From Phycisphaeraceae bacterium (GTDB lineage: Bacteria; Planctomycetota; Phycisphaerae; Phycisphaerales; UBA1924), in NCBI GenBank assembly GCA_019636845.1, contig JAHBWV010000001.1, positions 2,790,001-2,854,000 of the forward strand: DNA of 64,000 nt. The letters run 5' to 3'. Within the stretch, counting starts at the first letter, position 1, and each line of letters begins with the position of its first letter. The position numbers and the translations under genes were made by a program. Positions 55,256-64,000 of this stretch are shown in pieces. A model generated the notes under the pieces. That model saw nothing but the letters and a program-made list of their open reading frames with translations, ran no database searches and was not told where the DNA came from.

Positions 55256-55390
55256 GCCGGGGTGAAACTCCGTCCGAATAAGCGGGATCGAGGGTGCCGC
55301 GGCACTTTCCCTGCACCGGCCGGGGATAACCACAGCAAAGTGCGTGAACTTTCTCAAGCCCCCGGCACCGAACATGCCGACGCAGGTTCT

Positions 55391-55699
55391 ATGAGTATCC
55401 TCGGCTCCAGCATCGCCCAGTCCGTGGCCGGTTCCGCCCAGGCGGAGCGACTGGCTGCACGGGATGCGGAGAAGGCCAAGGAGCAACGCCCCCGCGCCTC
55501 ACGAACCGGCAAAGACGAGTTCGAGCGGCACGTGACAGAGGTCGAGACTGTGGATGCCGTGGAGAGCAAGCACGACCAGGAGCGGCGAGAGCAGCCCGGG
55601 GAACGCGGTTCACGAGATCCACGCACCACACACGCTTACGACGCCACTGGGCACGGGCGGCACCAGGACGCGACCCCCTCGATCGATCTGCGCGGGTGA
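55391..55699 (+). CDS. Small charged protein, 102 residues
   Basis: Unrecognised. Starts MSILGSSIAQSVAGSAQAER. The N-terminal third is Ala-rich and helical; the rest is strongly charged (Arg, Glu, Asp, His), probably disordered or coiled. No hydrophobic segment. ATG 55391 is chosen; the frame from 55262 runs through the region just after fabI. The gap from fabI is 135 bases. It may be cotranscribed with fabI. Confidence 0.55.
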   Translation: MSILGSSIAQSVAGSAQAERLAARDAEKAKEQRPRASRTGKDEFERHVTEVETVDAVESKHDQERREQPGERGSRDPRTTHAYDATGHGRHQDATPSIDLRG

Positions 55700-55715
55700 G
55701 CGAGGCCACCGGGAT

Positions 55716-57230
55716 TCATGCCGCGGCGGCGAGACCGAGTTCCTGGCTCCGCCTCAGGCGTTCGATGTTCCTGAACACATCGAGAATGAGGGCCTGGTCC
55801 TGCTCGCGATCGACGAGCCAGGCGTTGTGGCGCATGTCGTCGATGAGGTCGTCGCGCATGCACGCGATGCCGTGCGCGTCTCGTGTGGCGCACGCGAGGC
55901 AGACGCCCGCCGCGAGACGACCGATGGCCTGATCGCTCGACTCACCGTGCTCGATCTCCCATTCGAGAAGGGCGGTGTGGTCGATCTGCTCCGGGTTGTC
56001 CCTGAGACGGAGGGAGGCATCGGCGCGGATGAGTGCGGCGTGTCCGCCCGCGTCGTCCAGAAGCACGAATCTCGACGCTGCCTCGCGCAGAGCGACTTCG
56101 GGCTCGTCGCCCGCGACGCGAGCGATGAGATCCCACAGGTCGGTCGTTGCCCATGAGCGGCCGGCACCAGCACAGAGATCCGCGCTGAGCACGCGGGCAC
56201 AGACGCGAGCGAGGGATGAATCGGCACGCTCTGCGGCCTGCTCGAAAGCGCGAGCCAACCGGAGCATCGATCTATCGATGCGGGCGATCTCGCCGTCATC
56301 GAGACGAGCGCCGTCAGTCGGCCTGCGCCCGATCAGACGATCGGCCAGGCCGATGCGATGCGTGGCGCGAGAGAGCGCCGAAGCGGCTTCGATGATCGCA
56401 CGCGCGAGCTCCGCCTCGGGGCCGGAAGCAACAGACCTGATGCCGAGCGTCGCGTGGGTCGGATCGATGAGGAACGGGAAGACCGAGGCGTAGGTCAAAG
56501 GGCGAGGCGAGGACCAGTCGTGCCATGCGGCATCGCGCCCGGATCGTTCCAGGGTTGTGACCCTCAGCCCCTCACCCGGCTCGATGTGCAGCACGGCGTC
56601 GAGTGCCATCGACTTGCACGCATTGAGCGGCGTCACGCCTCCGCCCAGTTGCACCCACCTCATAGCCGAAGAGCCGGGCGCGGCCCGTAGTGTGTCGCTG
56701 ACCTCCGGGCCGACGGCCAGACCGACTCGCAGGGGCCGGTCGGGCCATGCGATTCGGTCGTGCCACGCGGACAACCTGCTGGCGGCACGCTCGCCGGAGC
56801 CGCTGAGAACATCGAATCGCTCCTGAAGAGGGCGCGCGAGGCGTGTTAGTGCCTCGAAAGCGCGGCAGGCGGCTCCGCTCACAACCCAGACGAAGGCGCG
56901 TGGCTCTGATGACTCTGAGACACCTGTGAAACGGCGTGCGGCGCGCCTGGAGTCGAGTCTGAAGATGCCGACGGCAACGACGATAAGCCAGAGCCCAAGG
57001 GGCACACCGAGCGTCGGCTGTGTGAGCCACGTCGCACCAAGCAGGTACGCCGTGGCGACGAGCGCGCACGCGCCGATGAGCAGTGGCACCGCGGACGGCT
57101 CTGTAGAACAACCTGGGAACCGGGCGCGGGGATCGCCCGACTGATCTGGGTGCTGTGGCATCGTCGGGTATCGATCGGCGAGCGAGGCCGCTCCGTTGAG
57201 CGGGTCACGCAAGCCCGCTCGACCATTCAT
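55716..57230 (-). CDS. Membrane-anchored protein, unknown function, 504 residues
   Basis: Two membrane segments at about 48-66 and 75-92 follow a polar N-terminus. The remainder is a cytoplasmic, helix-rich domain with many Ala/Arg/Asp residues and no recognised motif; LLEWEIEHGESSDQAIGRLA and ILDVFRNIERLRRSQE are amphipathic helices near the end. Start ATG 57230; ATG 57161 is an alternative. It is 41 bases downstream of the GT39-like glycosyltransferase and probably in the same transcript. Function unknown. Confidence 0.7.
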   Translation of the reverse strand: MNGRAGLRDPLNGAASLADRYPTMPQHPDQSGDPRARFPGCSTEPSAVPLLIGACALVATAYLLGATWLTQPTLGVPLGLWLIVVAVGIFRLDSRRAARRFTGVSESSEPRAFVWVVSGAACRAFEALTRLARPLQERFDVLSGSGERAASRLSAWHDRIAWPDRPLRVGLAVGPEVSDTLRAAPGSSAMRWVQLGGGVTPLNACKSMALDAVLHIEPGEGLRVTTLERSGRDAAWHDWSSPRPLTYASVFPFLIDPTHATLGIRSVASGPEAELARAIIEAASALSRATHRIGLADRLIGRRPTDGARLDDGEIARIDRSMLRLARAFEQAAERADSSLARVCARVLSADLCAGAGRSWATTDLWDLIARVAGDEPEVALREAASRFVLLDDAGGHAALIRADASLRLRDNPEQIDHTALLEWEIEHGESSDQAIGRLAAGVCLACATRDAHGIACMRDDLIDDMRHNAWLVDREQDQALILDVFRNIERLRRSQELGLAAAA

Positions 57231-57271
57231 CGAGCCGTGCCGACGGCGGAGGTTATCGGGCTACCGCCGGC

Positions 57272-58981
57272 TCACTCGTCGCGAGTCACACGCACGACCT
57301 CGATCCACCGCCCGGACTTGATGTCGATGGGGTCCGAGCGGACGACGTGGACTCCATCGATAGCATCGACGCGGTCGGCCCATTCCGGCGGCGCGACGAG
57401 CACGACGGGCAGAGCTTGGACGATCTCCTCAGGAGCAGCGCCTGATTGGAACACGATCGGAGGATCATCGAGGCGATACATGAGATTGCTCGGATCAAAC
57501 TCGATGGCGATGACGTGCGTGTCAGTTCCAGCAAGATGCGCGGCTGCGCGTGCCACTTGATCGAGGCGCTCACGCCGAGCATCGCGCTCATTCGCGTTGA
57601 CTGCGAGGCACGAGAGCCCGCACACCCAGGAGGCGATGGGTGCGGCGATCGGTGCGATACGCCGGGTATCTGAAGTGCGGGGCATGATCGCGAACGCAAC
57701 CACTGCGACCGCAGAGAGGGACACGCAGAGCGCGAGCATGTCCTTGGCTTCGGCATGACCCTGTGCGATCGCGTAGCAGGAGAGCCCCATGCCGGACAGG
57801 GTGATGAGGGAGACGAGCGCGAGCCCGAACCAGCGGACGGGACTGCTTGCTCGTGCCTGATCGAAGAGGCCGCACGCAGCGCGAGCGATGAGAACGGCGA
57901 GCATGGGAACAATCGGCAGGATGTAATAGTCGCGAGAATGCCGAACAAGGGAGAGACCGATCAGCACAACGATGAGCCCCATGAAGAGCATGCGCCCGCG
58001 CTCGTTCCCGGGGCGATGCCGGAGCCACGGGACCGCGAGGGCGATGGGCGCAAGAAGGCCCCACGGAAGCAGGAACGTGATCGCGTGGATGAGGTAATCG
58101 GGCGTGGCGACCGCAAGAAGCCATTCGAGGAATCCGGCGTTGGAACCGTCCTTCTCGCCGAATCGCTGGCCGATGAGTTCGTCGATCCAGATCTGCTGCG
58201 CCCCGGGGAGTCTGAGCATAACCGCGAAGAACCAGGGCGCGACAAGGACGAGCGCGAGTGCCATGCCGAGGAATGGCTTGAAGGTGTCGCGCCACGCCTT
58301 CCAACCTGAGTGGCGCACGGCATAGACACTGAAACCGAGCACGACGAGGATCGGAATCTGAGGCCCCTTCGTGAGAACCGCCAGCCCGATGAACGCCCAC
58401 GCCACAAGGGACCACTGCGTGCGATGGCGGCGGATGCGCGACAGATCGAGCGATGACGCTTGATCGGAATCGGACAGAGCGGTGAGGTTCCATGCCCGAA
58501 GAAAGGCGTACGCCGATGTCGCCGTTGTCGCTGCGTAGAGCATCTCGGGCCGTGCGCTGGCTGCGTACTCGAACACACCGAGCGAGAGCCCGGTCACCGC
58601 CGCTGCCAACAGACCCACAACTCGCCCGTAGATGAGCGAGCCCATGAGCCACGCGATGCAGACGAGCCACACCGCTGCAAGAGCGGAAGGGAGCCGAGCG
58701 ACCCACTCGGGCACATCCGGACGTTGCGAGAGGATGGCCACACCGCCAACAGCCCAGTACATGAGCGGCGGCTTTTTCAGGCGCGGCGTCTCACCGAAGG
58801 TTGGAACGATCGGTTCGTGGAACTCGAACATCTCGCGCGTGCTCTGCGCGACGAAGATCTCGTGGGTTTCGAGCGCACGGCCCATGCACGCGTGGACGAT
58901 CGCGATGGCGGCGGAGGCAACGAGGACAAAGCAGAGGAGAACCCGGAGCGTCGCTTCGTGTCGATGGGGCTCGCTTTCCAT
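57272..58981 (-). CDS. Polyprenol-dependent glycosyltransferase, GT39/ArnT-like
   Basis: A 569-residue polytopic membrane enzyme. After the first membrane segment (about 11-30) comes the catalytic loop with ETHEIFVAQSTREMFE, which matches the acidic DExxY region of GT39 proteins, and RLKKPPLMYW, the conserved KPPLxYW motif. About ten further membrane segments follow to about residue 420, then a periplasmic C-terminal domain (about 440-569). It would transfer sugar from a polyprenyl-phosphate carrier; substrate unknown. ATG 58981 has GAGG upstream; the longer frame from 59110 is rejected because it overlaps sdhB. Transcribed after sdhB with a 23-base gap. Confidence 0.85.
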   Translation of the reverse strand: MESEPHRHEATLRVLLCFVLVASAAIAIVHACMGRALETHEIFVAQSTREMFEFHEPIVPTFGETPRLKKPPLMYWAVGGVAILSQRPDVPEWVARLPSALAAVWLVCIAWLMGSLIYGRVVGLLAAAVTGLSLGVFEYAASARPEMLYAATTATSAYAFLRAWNLTALSDSDQASSLDLSRIRRHRTQWSLVAWAFIGLAVLTKGPQIPILVVLGFSVYAVRHSGWKAWRDTFKPFLGMALALVLVAPWFFAVMLRLPGAQQIWIDELIGQRFGEKDGSNAGFLEWLLAVATPDYLIHAITFLLPWGLLAPIALAVPWLRHRPGNERGRMLFMGLIVVLIGLSLVRHSRDYYILPIVPMLAVLIARAACGLFDQARASSPVRWFGLALVSLITLSGMGLSCYAIAQGHAEAKDMLALCVSLSAVAVVAFAIMPRTSDTRRIAPIAAPIASWVCGLSCLAVNANERDARRERLDQVARAAAHLAGTDTHVIAIEFDPSNLMYRLDDPPIVFQSGAAPEEIVQALPVVLVAPPEWADRVDAIDGVHVVRSDPIDIKSGRWIEVVRVTRDE

Positions 58982-59004
58982 CAGCACCTCGCTCTGCGTG
59001 TGTC

Positions 59005-59865
59005 TCAGCGACCGGAGAACCACTTCGAGAACGCGTGGATGGTGACGGCCCGGCCGATCACGGCGATGGATTCGGTGAGGGGAATCAGCTTGGGGCAGAC
59101 CTTCACACAATTCTGGGCGTTGCCGCAGTCATTCACGCCGCCCGCTGCGGCGAGCGTGTCGAGACGGTCTGCCTTGAGCCGCTTGCCGGTCTCGTGCTCG
59201 TTGAAGAGGCGTGCCTGATTGATGGCGTGCGCCCCGATGAACGAGGTGTCCCAAGCCGATTCATCGGGCTCGAGATTGAACTGGGGGCAGGCCTCAAGGC
59301 AGCAGCCGCACGACATGCAGGTGGACATGACGTATCGCTGCTCCTGGCTCTCGGGCGACTCGGTGGGTCCTGATCCGAGTGAGTAGGTGCCGTCGATAGG
59401 GACCCAGGCCTTCACGCGCTTGAGGTTGTGGAAGAGGCGGGAGCGATCGACCCAGAGATCTCGGACAACCGGGAACTTGCTCATCGGTTCGAGGGTGATG
59501 GTGTCGCCCTCGGCCGGCGCATAGTCGTCGATCAGGCAGGAGCAGGACTGGCGTGCCTTGCCGTTGATGACCATCGTGCATGCCCCGCAGACCTCTTCGA
59601 GGCAGCCGGAATCCCACACGACGGGCGTCGTCTTCTTGCCGTCTGCTGTCACGGGATTGGCGGCGATCTGCTGGAGCATCGAGATCACGTTCGAGCCGCG
59701 CTCGACCGTCACCTGGAACGTCTCCCAGCGCGAGGGCTTGCCGGGCCCGTCGCAGCGGAACACCTTGACATAGACCTTCCGACCTGGCACGGCTCGTGCG
59801 CGATTCGCGGCGGCGATGCGGGCGGCTTCGGCTGCGTGGGGGGGAAGGTGTGGTGCGGTTGTCAT
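59005..59865 (-). CDS. sdhB: Succinate dehydrogenase/fumarate reductase iron-sulfur subunit
   Basis: A 286-residue electron-transfer subunit carrying three clusters between FAD and quinone. The [2Fe-2S] ligands are in SGCLEEVCGACTMVINGKAR, plus a further Cys in SCSCLIDDY. The [4Fe-4S] and [3Fe-4S] ligands are in CMSCGCCLEACPQ and CGNAQNCVKVCPK. The C-terminal position in the operon is normal, but a nucleotidyltransferase-like gene overlaps its start by ATGA where sdhA would normally end. ATG 59865. Confidence 0.95.
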   Translation of the reverse strand: MTTAPHLPPHAAEAARIAAANRARAVPGRKVYVKVFRCDGPGKPSRWETFQVTVERGSNVISMLQQIAANPVTADGKKTTPVVWDSGCLEEVCGACTMVINGKARQSCSCLIDDYAPAEGDTITLEPMSKFPVVRDLWVDRSRLFHNLKRVKAWVPIDGTYSLGSGPTESPESQEQRYVMSTCMSCGCCLEACPQFNLEPDESAWDTSFIGAHAINQARLFNEHETGKRLKADRLDTLAAAGGVNDCGNAQNCVKVCPKLIPLTESIAVIGRAVTIHAFSKWFSGR

Positions 59866-60440
59866 GATGCAAATCTCTTTCGGAACGCGGCGGGTGGGAT
59901 CGATGTGCGACGCGGCTCATGAACCTGATCGACCAGCGCCTTGAAGGGTGCTCTGAGCGGGGTTGGGAGCTTTGCTGCGAACGACTTGTCGAGTGGCACG
60001 GCTTCGATGAGGTCGATGACGTGCGTGATGTCCTTTGAACGCTTGATGGTCTTCAGCCCAATAGTCAGCTTGCCCCGGACAAGGTCGGCGAGCGCGATCA
60101 CGCTGACGCCTTTGATCGTGCTCGTGCGCTTCGGCGGGCCGCCGAGAGACTCCGGGCCGACCATATGTACCGCAACGCCATCCACGCGGTGCTCTCGAGA
60201 CGAGGCATCCCACATGATGCCCGCGGCTTCGAGACGCTGGTGCGTCTCCCAGAAATCATCGGAGTACACGTCGATGTCACTGGTGTTCCGTCCGCCGCCG
60301 TGGAGCATGACCGCGACGCCGCCCACGATCGGCGAGCCCGCGGCGCGGCTGACTCGCCGGGCAAGCGGGAGTAACTGGTCCTCACCGAGCGGCTTGCCTC
60401 GGGAGCGTGGGTGCTCGGGTTTGTGGCGTGGTGATGCCAT
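59862..60440 (-). CDS. Nucleotidyltransferase-like protein inserted in sdh operon
   Basis: A 192-residue protein with the NTase beta core motif VGGVAVMLHGGGRNTSDIDVY (residues about 40-60), where GG, the R-x-T/S pair and D-x-D mark the metal-binding site of the MNT/AbiEii-type nucleotidyltransferase superfamily. LADLVRGKLTIGLKTIKRSKD (about 130-150) matches the helical support that contacts the nucleotide. The rest is helical. It starts 11 bases after sdhA and overlaps sdhB by ATGA, so it is translated with the succinate dehydrogenase subunits. This family modifies tRNA, proteins or antibiotics, or acts as a toxin; the target here is unknown. No antitoxin-like neighbour is visible. Confidence 0.72.
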   Translation of the reverse strand: MASPRHKPEHPRSRGKPLGEDQLLPLARRVSRAAGSPIVGGVAVMLHGGGRNTSDIDVYSDDFWETHQRLEAAGIMWDASSREHRVDGVAVHMVGPESLGGPPKRTSTIKGVSVIALADLVRGKLTIGLKTIKRSKDITHVIDLIEAVPLDKSFAAKLPTPLRAPFKALVDQVHEPRRTSIPPAAFRKRFAS

Positions 60441-60451
60441 GGGTCATGCGA

Positions 60452-62419
60452 TCACGAGGCGGCTCCGGCCATCGCGGGCTTCTTCGCGCCGGCGTCAACG
60501 TCCTTCTTGCCGTACGTGCGTGCGGTCGGAAGGATGAGCGAGGCGTCGATCGGCTCGAACGTGACCGTGGTTGAACGCGACGCGGCGTCGAACCGGGCAA
60601 CGCTGGACTTCATGAAGTTCGTATCGTCGCGGTCGGGGAAATCCGTCCGGTAGTGGGCTCCACGCGACTCTTTGCGTCCCTTTGCGCCGAGGGCCACCGC
60701 ATCGGCGATCGCGAGCATGTCCCCCACCGCTCTCGCGTATGTGAACGACTGGTTGCTCCAGGGCGCGTCGTCCGGCAGACGCACGCGAGCGTAACGGTCC
60801 TTGAGTTCGGCAAGCTTCTTCAGGCACTGTTCGAGACGGGGCTCGGTGCGAACGACCGTGCAGGCCGCCGTCATCTCGTCGCCGAGTTCCTTGCCGATGA
60901 GGTAGGGATTCGTCGCGGCATCTGCGCTTCCCTGACCGACTGTGGAGAGGAGTCGCTGACTCTTCTTGTTCTCCTGGTCAACGACGCGGTCGAACGCCGA
61001 GGCGGGCATGTCAGAAGCGGGGTTCTTCGAAGGGGCATCGTTCCGGACGTAGTTCACGACGGAGACGCCGCAGAACAGCCCGTCGAAAATGCACGACAGC
61101 AGCGCGTTGGCCCCGAGCCGGTTTGCACCGTGGTACGCGAAGTTGACCTCACCGAAGGCGTAGAGCCCCTGAACGTTGGTCATCATGTTGTTGATCGCGC
61201 CGAGCTGCATGCCCAGGCCGACATCGGCACCGAGCGGCGCGGGAGAGCCCGACTTGTGCTTCGGGCGCGGCTCAGAGGGGTTGTATGAGCCCTTCGTGAA
61301 CTGCGTCCAGAGGCCGCCCATGCTGTAGTGGACCGCGGGGAAGATCTTCATGGGCTCGTGGCGTGGATCAACGCCGACGAACTTCTCATAGATCTCCAGG
61401 ATGCCGCCGAGCTTCTTCGTCAGGTACTCGGGGTCCTTGTGCGTCAGATCGAGATAGACCTGATTCTCACCCGAGACGCCCATCCCCTGATTGACGCAGA
61501 TGTCGAAGATCTCGCGCGTCGCGATATCGCGGGGGACGATGTTGCCATATGCCGGATACTTCTCTTCGAGGAAGTAGAACCGCTCGGTCTCGGGGATGTC
61601 CTTCGGAGCGCGGGGGTCGCCGGGCTTGCGCGGCACCCACACGCGACCGCCCTCGCCGCGTGCTGATTCGGACATCAGCCGGAGTTTGTCCGCTCCGGGG
61701 ATCGCGGTCGGGTGCACCTGGATCATCTCGGGGTTGCCGTACCAGACGCCGGCCTGGTAGCAGCGTGCCGCGGCGGCACCATTGCAGATGATCGAGTTCG
61801 TGCTCTTGCCAAAGACGAGGCCGCACCCGCCGGTGGCCATGATGACGGCGTCGGCGCGGAAGGCCCTGACCTGCATCGTCCGCATGTCCTGTGCAACGAT
61901 GCCGACGCATCGGGCATCCTCGATGATCGGCCAGAGGAACTCCCAGTATTCGTACTTGGTGACCTTGCCCTCGGACTCGTATCGCCGTGTCTGCTCATCG
62001 AGGGCGTAGATCAGCTGCTGACCCGTGGTGGCACCGGCGAAATGGGTGCGCTTGAAGAGTGAGCCGCCGAAGAGACGCAGATCGCGCATGCCCTCGGCCG
62101 TGCGATTGAACGGAACGCCCATGCGGTCGAGCAGGTCGATGATCTTGGGCGCCCAGTTGGCCATCTCGAGAACGGGGTGCTGATCGGCGAGGAAGTCACC
62201 GCCGTAGATGGTCTCGTCGAAGTGCTCGTACTCGGAGTATCCCTGCTGGCGTGCGACCTCGTTGCATGCGTTGATGCCGCCCTGGGCACAGACGCTGTGC
62301 GACCGCTTGACAGGCACGAGCGAGAAGAGATCAACGGGAAGGCCGGCTTCGGCAACGCGGACGCTCGCCGCAAGACCCGCAAGACCACCACCGACGACGA
62401 TAACGCGATGCTGTGACAT
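60452..62419 (-). CDS. sdhA: Succinate dehydrogenase flavoprotein subunit
   Basis: A 655-residue catalytic subunit oxidising succinate to fumarate with covalent FAD. FAD-binding start RVIVVGGGLAGLAASVRVAE; the HSVCAQGGIN loop contains the His that binds FAD covalently; the active-site stretch MIQVHPTAIPG is present. Longer than E. coli SdhA (588), as in Bacillus-type enzymes, with C-terminal capping and helical domains. ATG 62419. Preceded by sdhC with a three-base gap and followed by the nucleotidyltransferase-like gene. Confidence 0.95.
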   Translation of the reverse strand: MSQHRVIVVGGGLAGLAASVRVAEAGLPVDLFSLVPVKRSHSVCAQGGINACNEVARQQGYSEYEHFDETIYGGDFLADQHPVLEMANWAPKIIDLLDRMGVPFNRTAEGMRDLRLFGGSLFKRTHFAGATTGQQLIYALDEQTRRYESEGKVTKYEYWEFLWPIIEDARCVGIVAQDMRTMQVRAFRADAVIMATGGCGLVFGKSTNSIICNGAAAARCYQAGVWYGNPEMIQVHPTAIPGADKLRLMSESARGEGGRVWVPRKPGDPRAPKDIPETERFYFLEEKYPAYGNIVPRDIATREIFDICVNQGMGVSGENQVYLDLTHKDPEYLTKKLGGILEIYEKFVGVDPRHEPMKIFPAVHYSMGGLWTQFTKGSYNPSEPRPKHKSGSPAPLGADVGLGMQLGAINNMMTNVQGLYAFGEVNFAYHGANRLGANALLSCIFDGLFCGVSVVNYVRNDAPSKNPASDMPASAFDRVVDQENKKSQRLLSTVGQGSADAATNPYLIGKELGDEMTAACTVVRTEPRLEQCLKKLAELKDRYARVRLPDDAPWSNQSFTYARAVGDMLAIADAVALGAKGRKESRGAHYRTDFPDRDDTNFMKSSVARFDAASRSTTVTFEPIDASLILPTARTYGKKDVDAGAKKPAMAGAAS

Positions 62420-62422
62420 GGC

Positions 62423-63253
62423 TCAGTGCCCCCCGCCGATTGAGGTGCTTCCGGTCGGGGCGCTCTCCGCGATCTGAGGCGGTGAGGCGTGCCCGCTCCG
62501 GATGGACTGCTCGGTAGCGCGTGCTTCCTTGACGTTGAGGGTGGCAAACCCGATCACCGCGCTCCACGCCAGGAGCATGAGTCCCACGCCCAGCCCGGCG
62601 CAGACCTGACCCCAACGCCTCTGGGCAGGGGCCGAGATCGTGATCCCCCAGGTGATCGCCGCCGTCCAGAGCCCGTTCGCCAGATGGAAGACCAGAAGCG
62701 ACACGCCGATCATGTACGCCAGAGAGACGACAACTCCCGCGGCCGTCAGCCCGGAGTCGCCGCCTTGCAGGACCATCGCCATGGTGGACGCCGCGGCTTC
62801 CGCGCTCCACTTTGTCCCTCCCGGCACGAGAAAGGTCCAGCCCCAGCGCAGTGTGGCGACGTGGTAGAAAACAAAGAGGACGCCGACGTACCCGCTGATT
62901 CGCTGGAGTGTGTACCTCCAGTTGCCCTGGTAGGCGTAGCTGGCGGTGTTGGAACGACCAGATCTCGCGTAGTAGATCCCGAGGATCGAGTGGAACGCGA
63001 TCGGGAGCCAGAGGCCGAAGACCTCGATGATGATGAGGAACGGCAGCGAGTGGATAAAGTCCACCTCGTGCAGGAACGTTGCCACGCCGGCGTGTCCGTG
63101 CTCTGCCTTGCTCGTATTGAGCAAGCCCCACACGATGGAGGCGTTCGTGAGCAGATGCACACACAGGAAAACGCCGATCGGTGCGACGCCGGTCAGAGAG
63201 TGCAGCCGCCGGAGCAGAAAGTGATGACGCTCAAAGAGTGATGTCGAGGACAC
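62423..63253 (-). CDS. sdhC: Succinate dehydrogenase cytochrome b subunit, B. subtilis type
   Basis: A 276-residue membrane anchor with five hydrophobic segments (about 20-38, 70-93, 108-132, 155-178, 205-228). Several His in or next to helices (LHSLTGV, FLCVHLL, IAFHSILG, VFYHVA, LVFHLANG) are fit to coordinate two b haems. This is the single-anchor type (no sdhD). GTG start at 63253. First gene of the sdh operon. Confidence 0.9.
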   Translation of the reverse strand: MSSTSLFERHHFLLRRLHSLTGVAPIGVFLCVHLLTNASIVWGLLNTSKAEHGHAGVATFLHEVDFIHSLPFLIIIEVFGLWLPIAFHSILGIYYARSGRSNTASYAYQGNWRYTLQRISGYVGVLFVFYHVATLRWGWTFLVPGGTKWSAEAAASTMAMVLQGGDSGLTAAGVVVSLAYMIGVSLLVFHLANGLWTAAITWGITISAPAQRRWGQVCAGLGVGLMLLAWSAVIGFATLNVKEARATEQSIRSGHASPPQIAESAPTGSTSIGGGH

Positions 63254-63400
63254 GTGTCCGGCTCCATGCGCGGGTCCTGAACCGAGAGGCGGCTCGGGAC
63301 CGGTGAACCAATCGGACGTACTCCAAATCGTAGCGAGAACGCAGTTGGATTCTCGTCAGACAGCACGATCTCCGTTCTTGCCGGAAGATCGGAAGAATCG

Positions 63401-63907
63401 TTACAGCATGGTTGGATTCTGCGGGATCGCACCGGAGCCGGCGACGCTCACCCCACCCTGGCCGCTCCCGGGGCGGATCTTCCCTTCTTTGATCAGCCGA
63501 GCGATCTCGCGGCTGACCTCCACATACTGCATGCGCAGTTCGTACAGGTACGACGTGAGTGTCTTTGACTCGTGCTCGCTCAGATTCCCCTTGGTCTTGG
63601 CTTCGAGTTCGCCCAGCATGTCGATGTGCAGCTTCGCCATTTCAGGGGAGAGCACGGCCTGTCCTGTCGAGGGGTCGGGAAAGGCCCCCATGTAGAGGAG
63701 GGCCTGCGTCGCGAGCATGCGGAGAAGTTCCTCGAAGAGCGTGGGCTCGGCCTCTTCGGCGGTTGCCTGGGGGGTGCCGGGGGAACCACCCGGAGAGGCG
63801 GCAGGGGGCTTCGCAGCGGCCTCTTTGGCGGCAAGTCGCTCCTTCTCCGCTTGGGCTTGCGCCTTCCAGTCGCTATCCACGATAATCTTGGGCTGCTCGT
63901 CCGCCAT
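63401..63907 (-). CDS. DUF1844-type protein
   Basis: A 168-residue protein. An Ala/Pro/Glu-rich linker (about 15-50) is followed by the DUF1844 pattern: FEELLRMLATQALLYMGAFP, DPSTGQ, then HIDMLGELEAKTKGNLSEHE and LYELRMQYVEVSREIA. This small helical family is found mainly in deltaproteobacteria, acidobacteria and planctomycetes and has no defined role. ATG 63907. Upstream of sdhC by about 150 bases on the same strand; it may be a separate transcript. Confidence 0.82.
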   Translation of the reverse strand: MADEQPKIIVDSDWKAQAQAEKERLAAKEAAAKPPAASPGGSPGTPQATAEEAEPTLFEELLRMLATQALLYMGAFPDPSTGQAVLSPEMAKLHIDMLGELEAKTKGNLSEHESKTLTSYLYELRMQYVEVSREIARLIKEGKIRPGSGQGGVSVAGSGAIPQNPTML

Positions 63908-63984
63908 GTGGTTCTCCTGTCGTTCGGGTGTAGTCTAGGTCTGTGACGGATGGGTTCGTGTCTCCAGCTCGCGAGGTTGAACTG

Positions 63985-64000
63985 ATGAACAAGGTCCTGA
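63985..64000 (+). CDS. Start of a plus-strand gene, cut by window end
   Basis: Five codons only (MNKVL). GAGG lies eight to ten bases before ATG 63985. Nothing can be said of its product. It is divergent from the DUF1844 gene. Confidence 0.35.

Noticed and set aside
55318..55335. GGGATAACCACAG as a DnaA box
   Set aside because: It does not fit TTATCCACA in either direction and is single.
59862..60440. A toxin-antitoxin pair of the AbiE type
   Set aside because: Only the nucleotidyltransferase-like half is present; both neighbours are succinate dehydrogenase subunits.

Overview
This window looks like the chromosome of a high-GC Gram-negative bacterium, most likely a planctomycete of the Phycisphaerae type. 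That placement is an inference. It rests on a prepilin-like secreted protein with a type IV N-terminal methylation motif, a secreted repeat protein ending in a PEP-CTERM-like sorting signal (proline-alanine-proline-alanine, hydrophobic stretch, four arginines), a Ser/Thr kinase with a TPR tail, an OprB-like porin, multi-SPFH membrane clusters, and frequent GTG and TTG starts. No rRNA, prophage, transposase or CRISPR array was recognised.

Layout. 1-7.4 kb: a minus-strand operon of three SPFH (HflK/HflC-like) membrane proteins followed by an ABC exporter ATPase cut by the window edge. An ABC-2 permease and a small membrane protein are divergent from it. 7.5-18.7 kb: a glycosyltransferase, tRNA-Leu(GAG), two secreted proteins, a plant-type ferredoxin/flavodoxin-NADP reductase, a secreted repeat protein, and an oligopeptide-type substrate-binding protein with one permease (no second permease or ATPases follow). 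18.7-26 kb: a TMEM175-like channel, a glutamine amidotransferase (TrpG/PabA), small hypothetical proteins and the kinase. 26-32.7 kb: a GH43-like lipoprotein, an S9 peptidase, a GNAT acetyltransferase, a repeat-riddled HTH-like protein and the PEP-CTERM-like protein. 32.8-39.3 kb: an MFS transporter, a methyltransferase, a zinc-ribbon membrane operon that includes a CPBP protease split over two frames, and LepA/EF4.

39.3-45.3 kb is accessory in character. It holds an AT-rich orphan membrane protein, non-coding repeats, an SbtA-type bicarbonate transporter, several small unknown proteins and a low-GC secreted trypsin-like protease. 45.4-64 kb returns to core metabolism: fumarase, a transglutaminase-fold protein that lacks its catalytic residues, a prepilin-like protein, a Y-family polymerase, a porin, BirA, NadC, FabI, a GT39-like glycosyltransferase, and a succinate dehydrogenase operon (sdhC-sdhA-sdhB) with a nucleotidyltransferase-like gene wedged between sdhA and sdhB. 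A DUF1844-type protein closes the window.

In several places adjacent genes overlap by ATGA, implying translational coupling. Recurrent -10 elements of the form GGTATnnT or GTATnnT are visible, some placed so close to the ATG that the transcript should be leaderless. Three short dispersed repeat families recur between genes, and members of two of them have been absorbed into one coding sequence at 30.4-31.3 kb.
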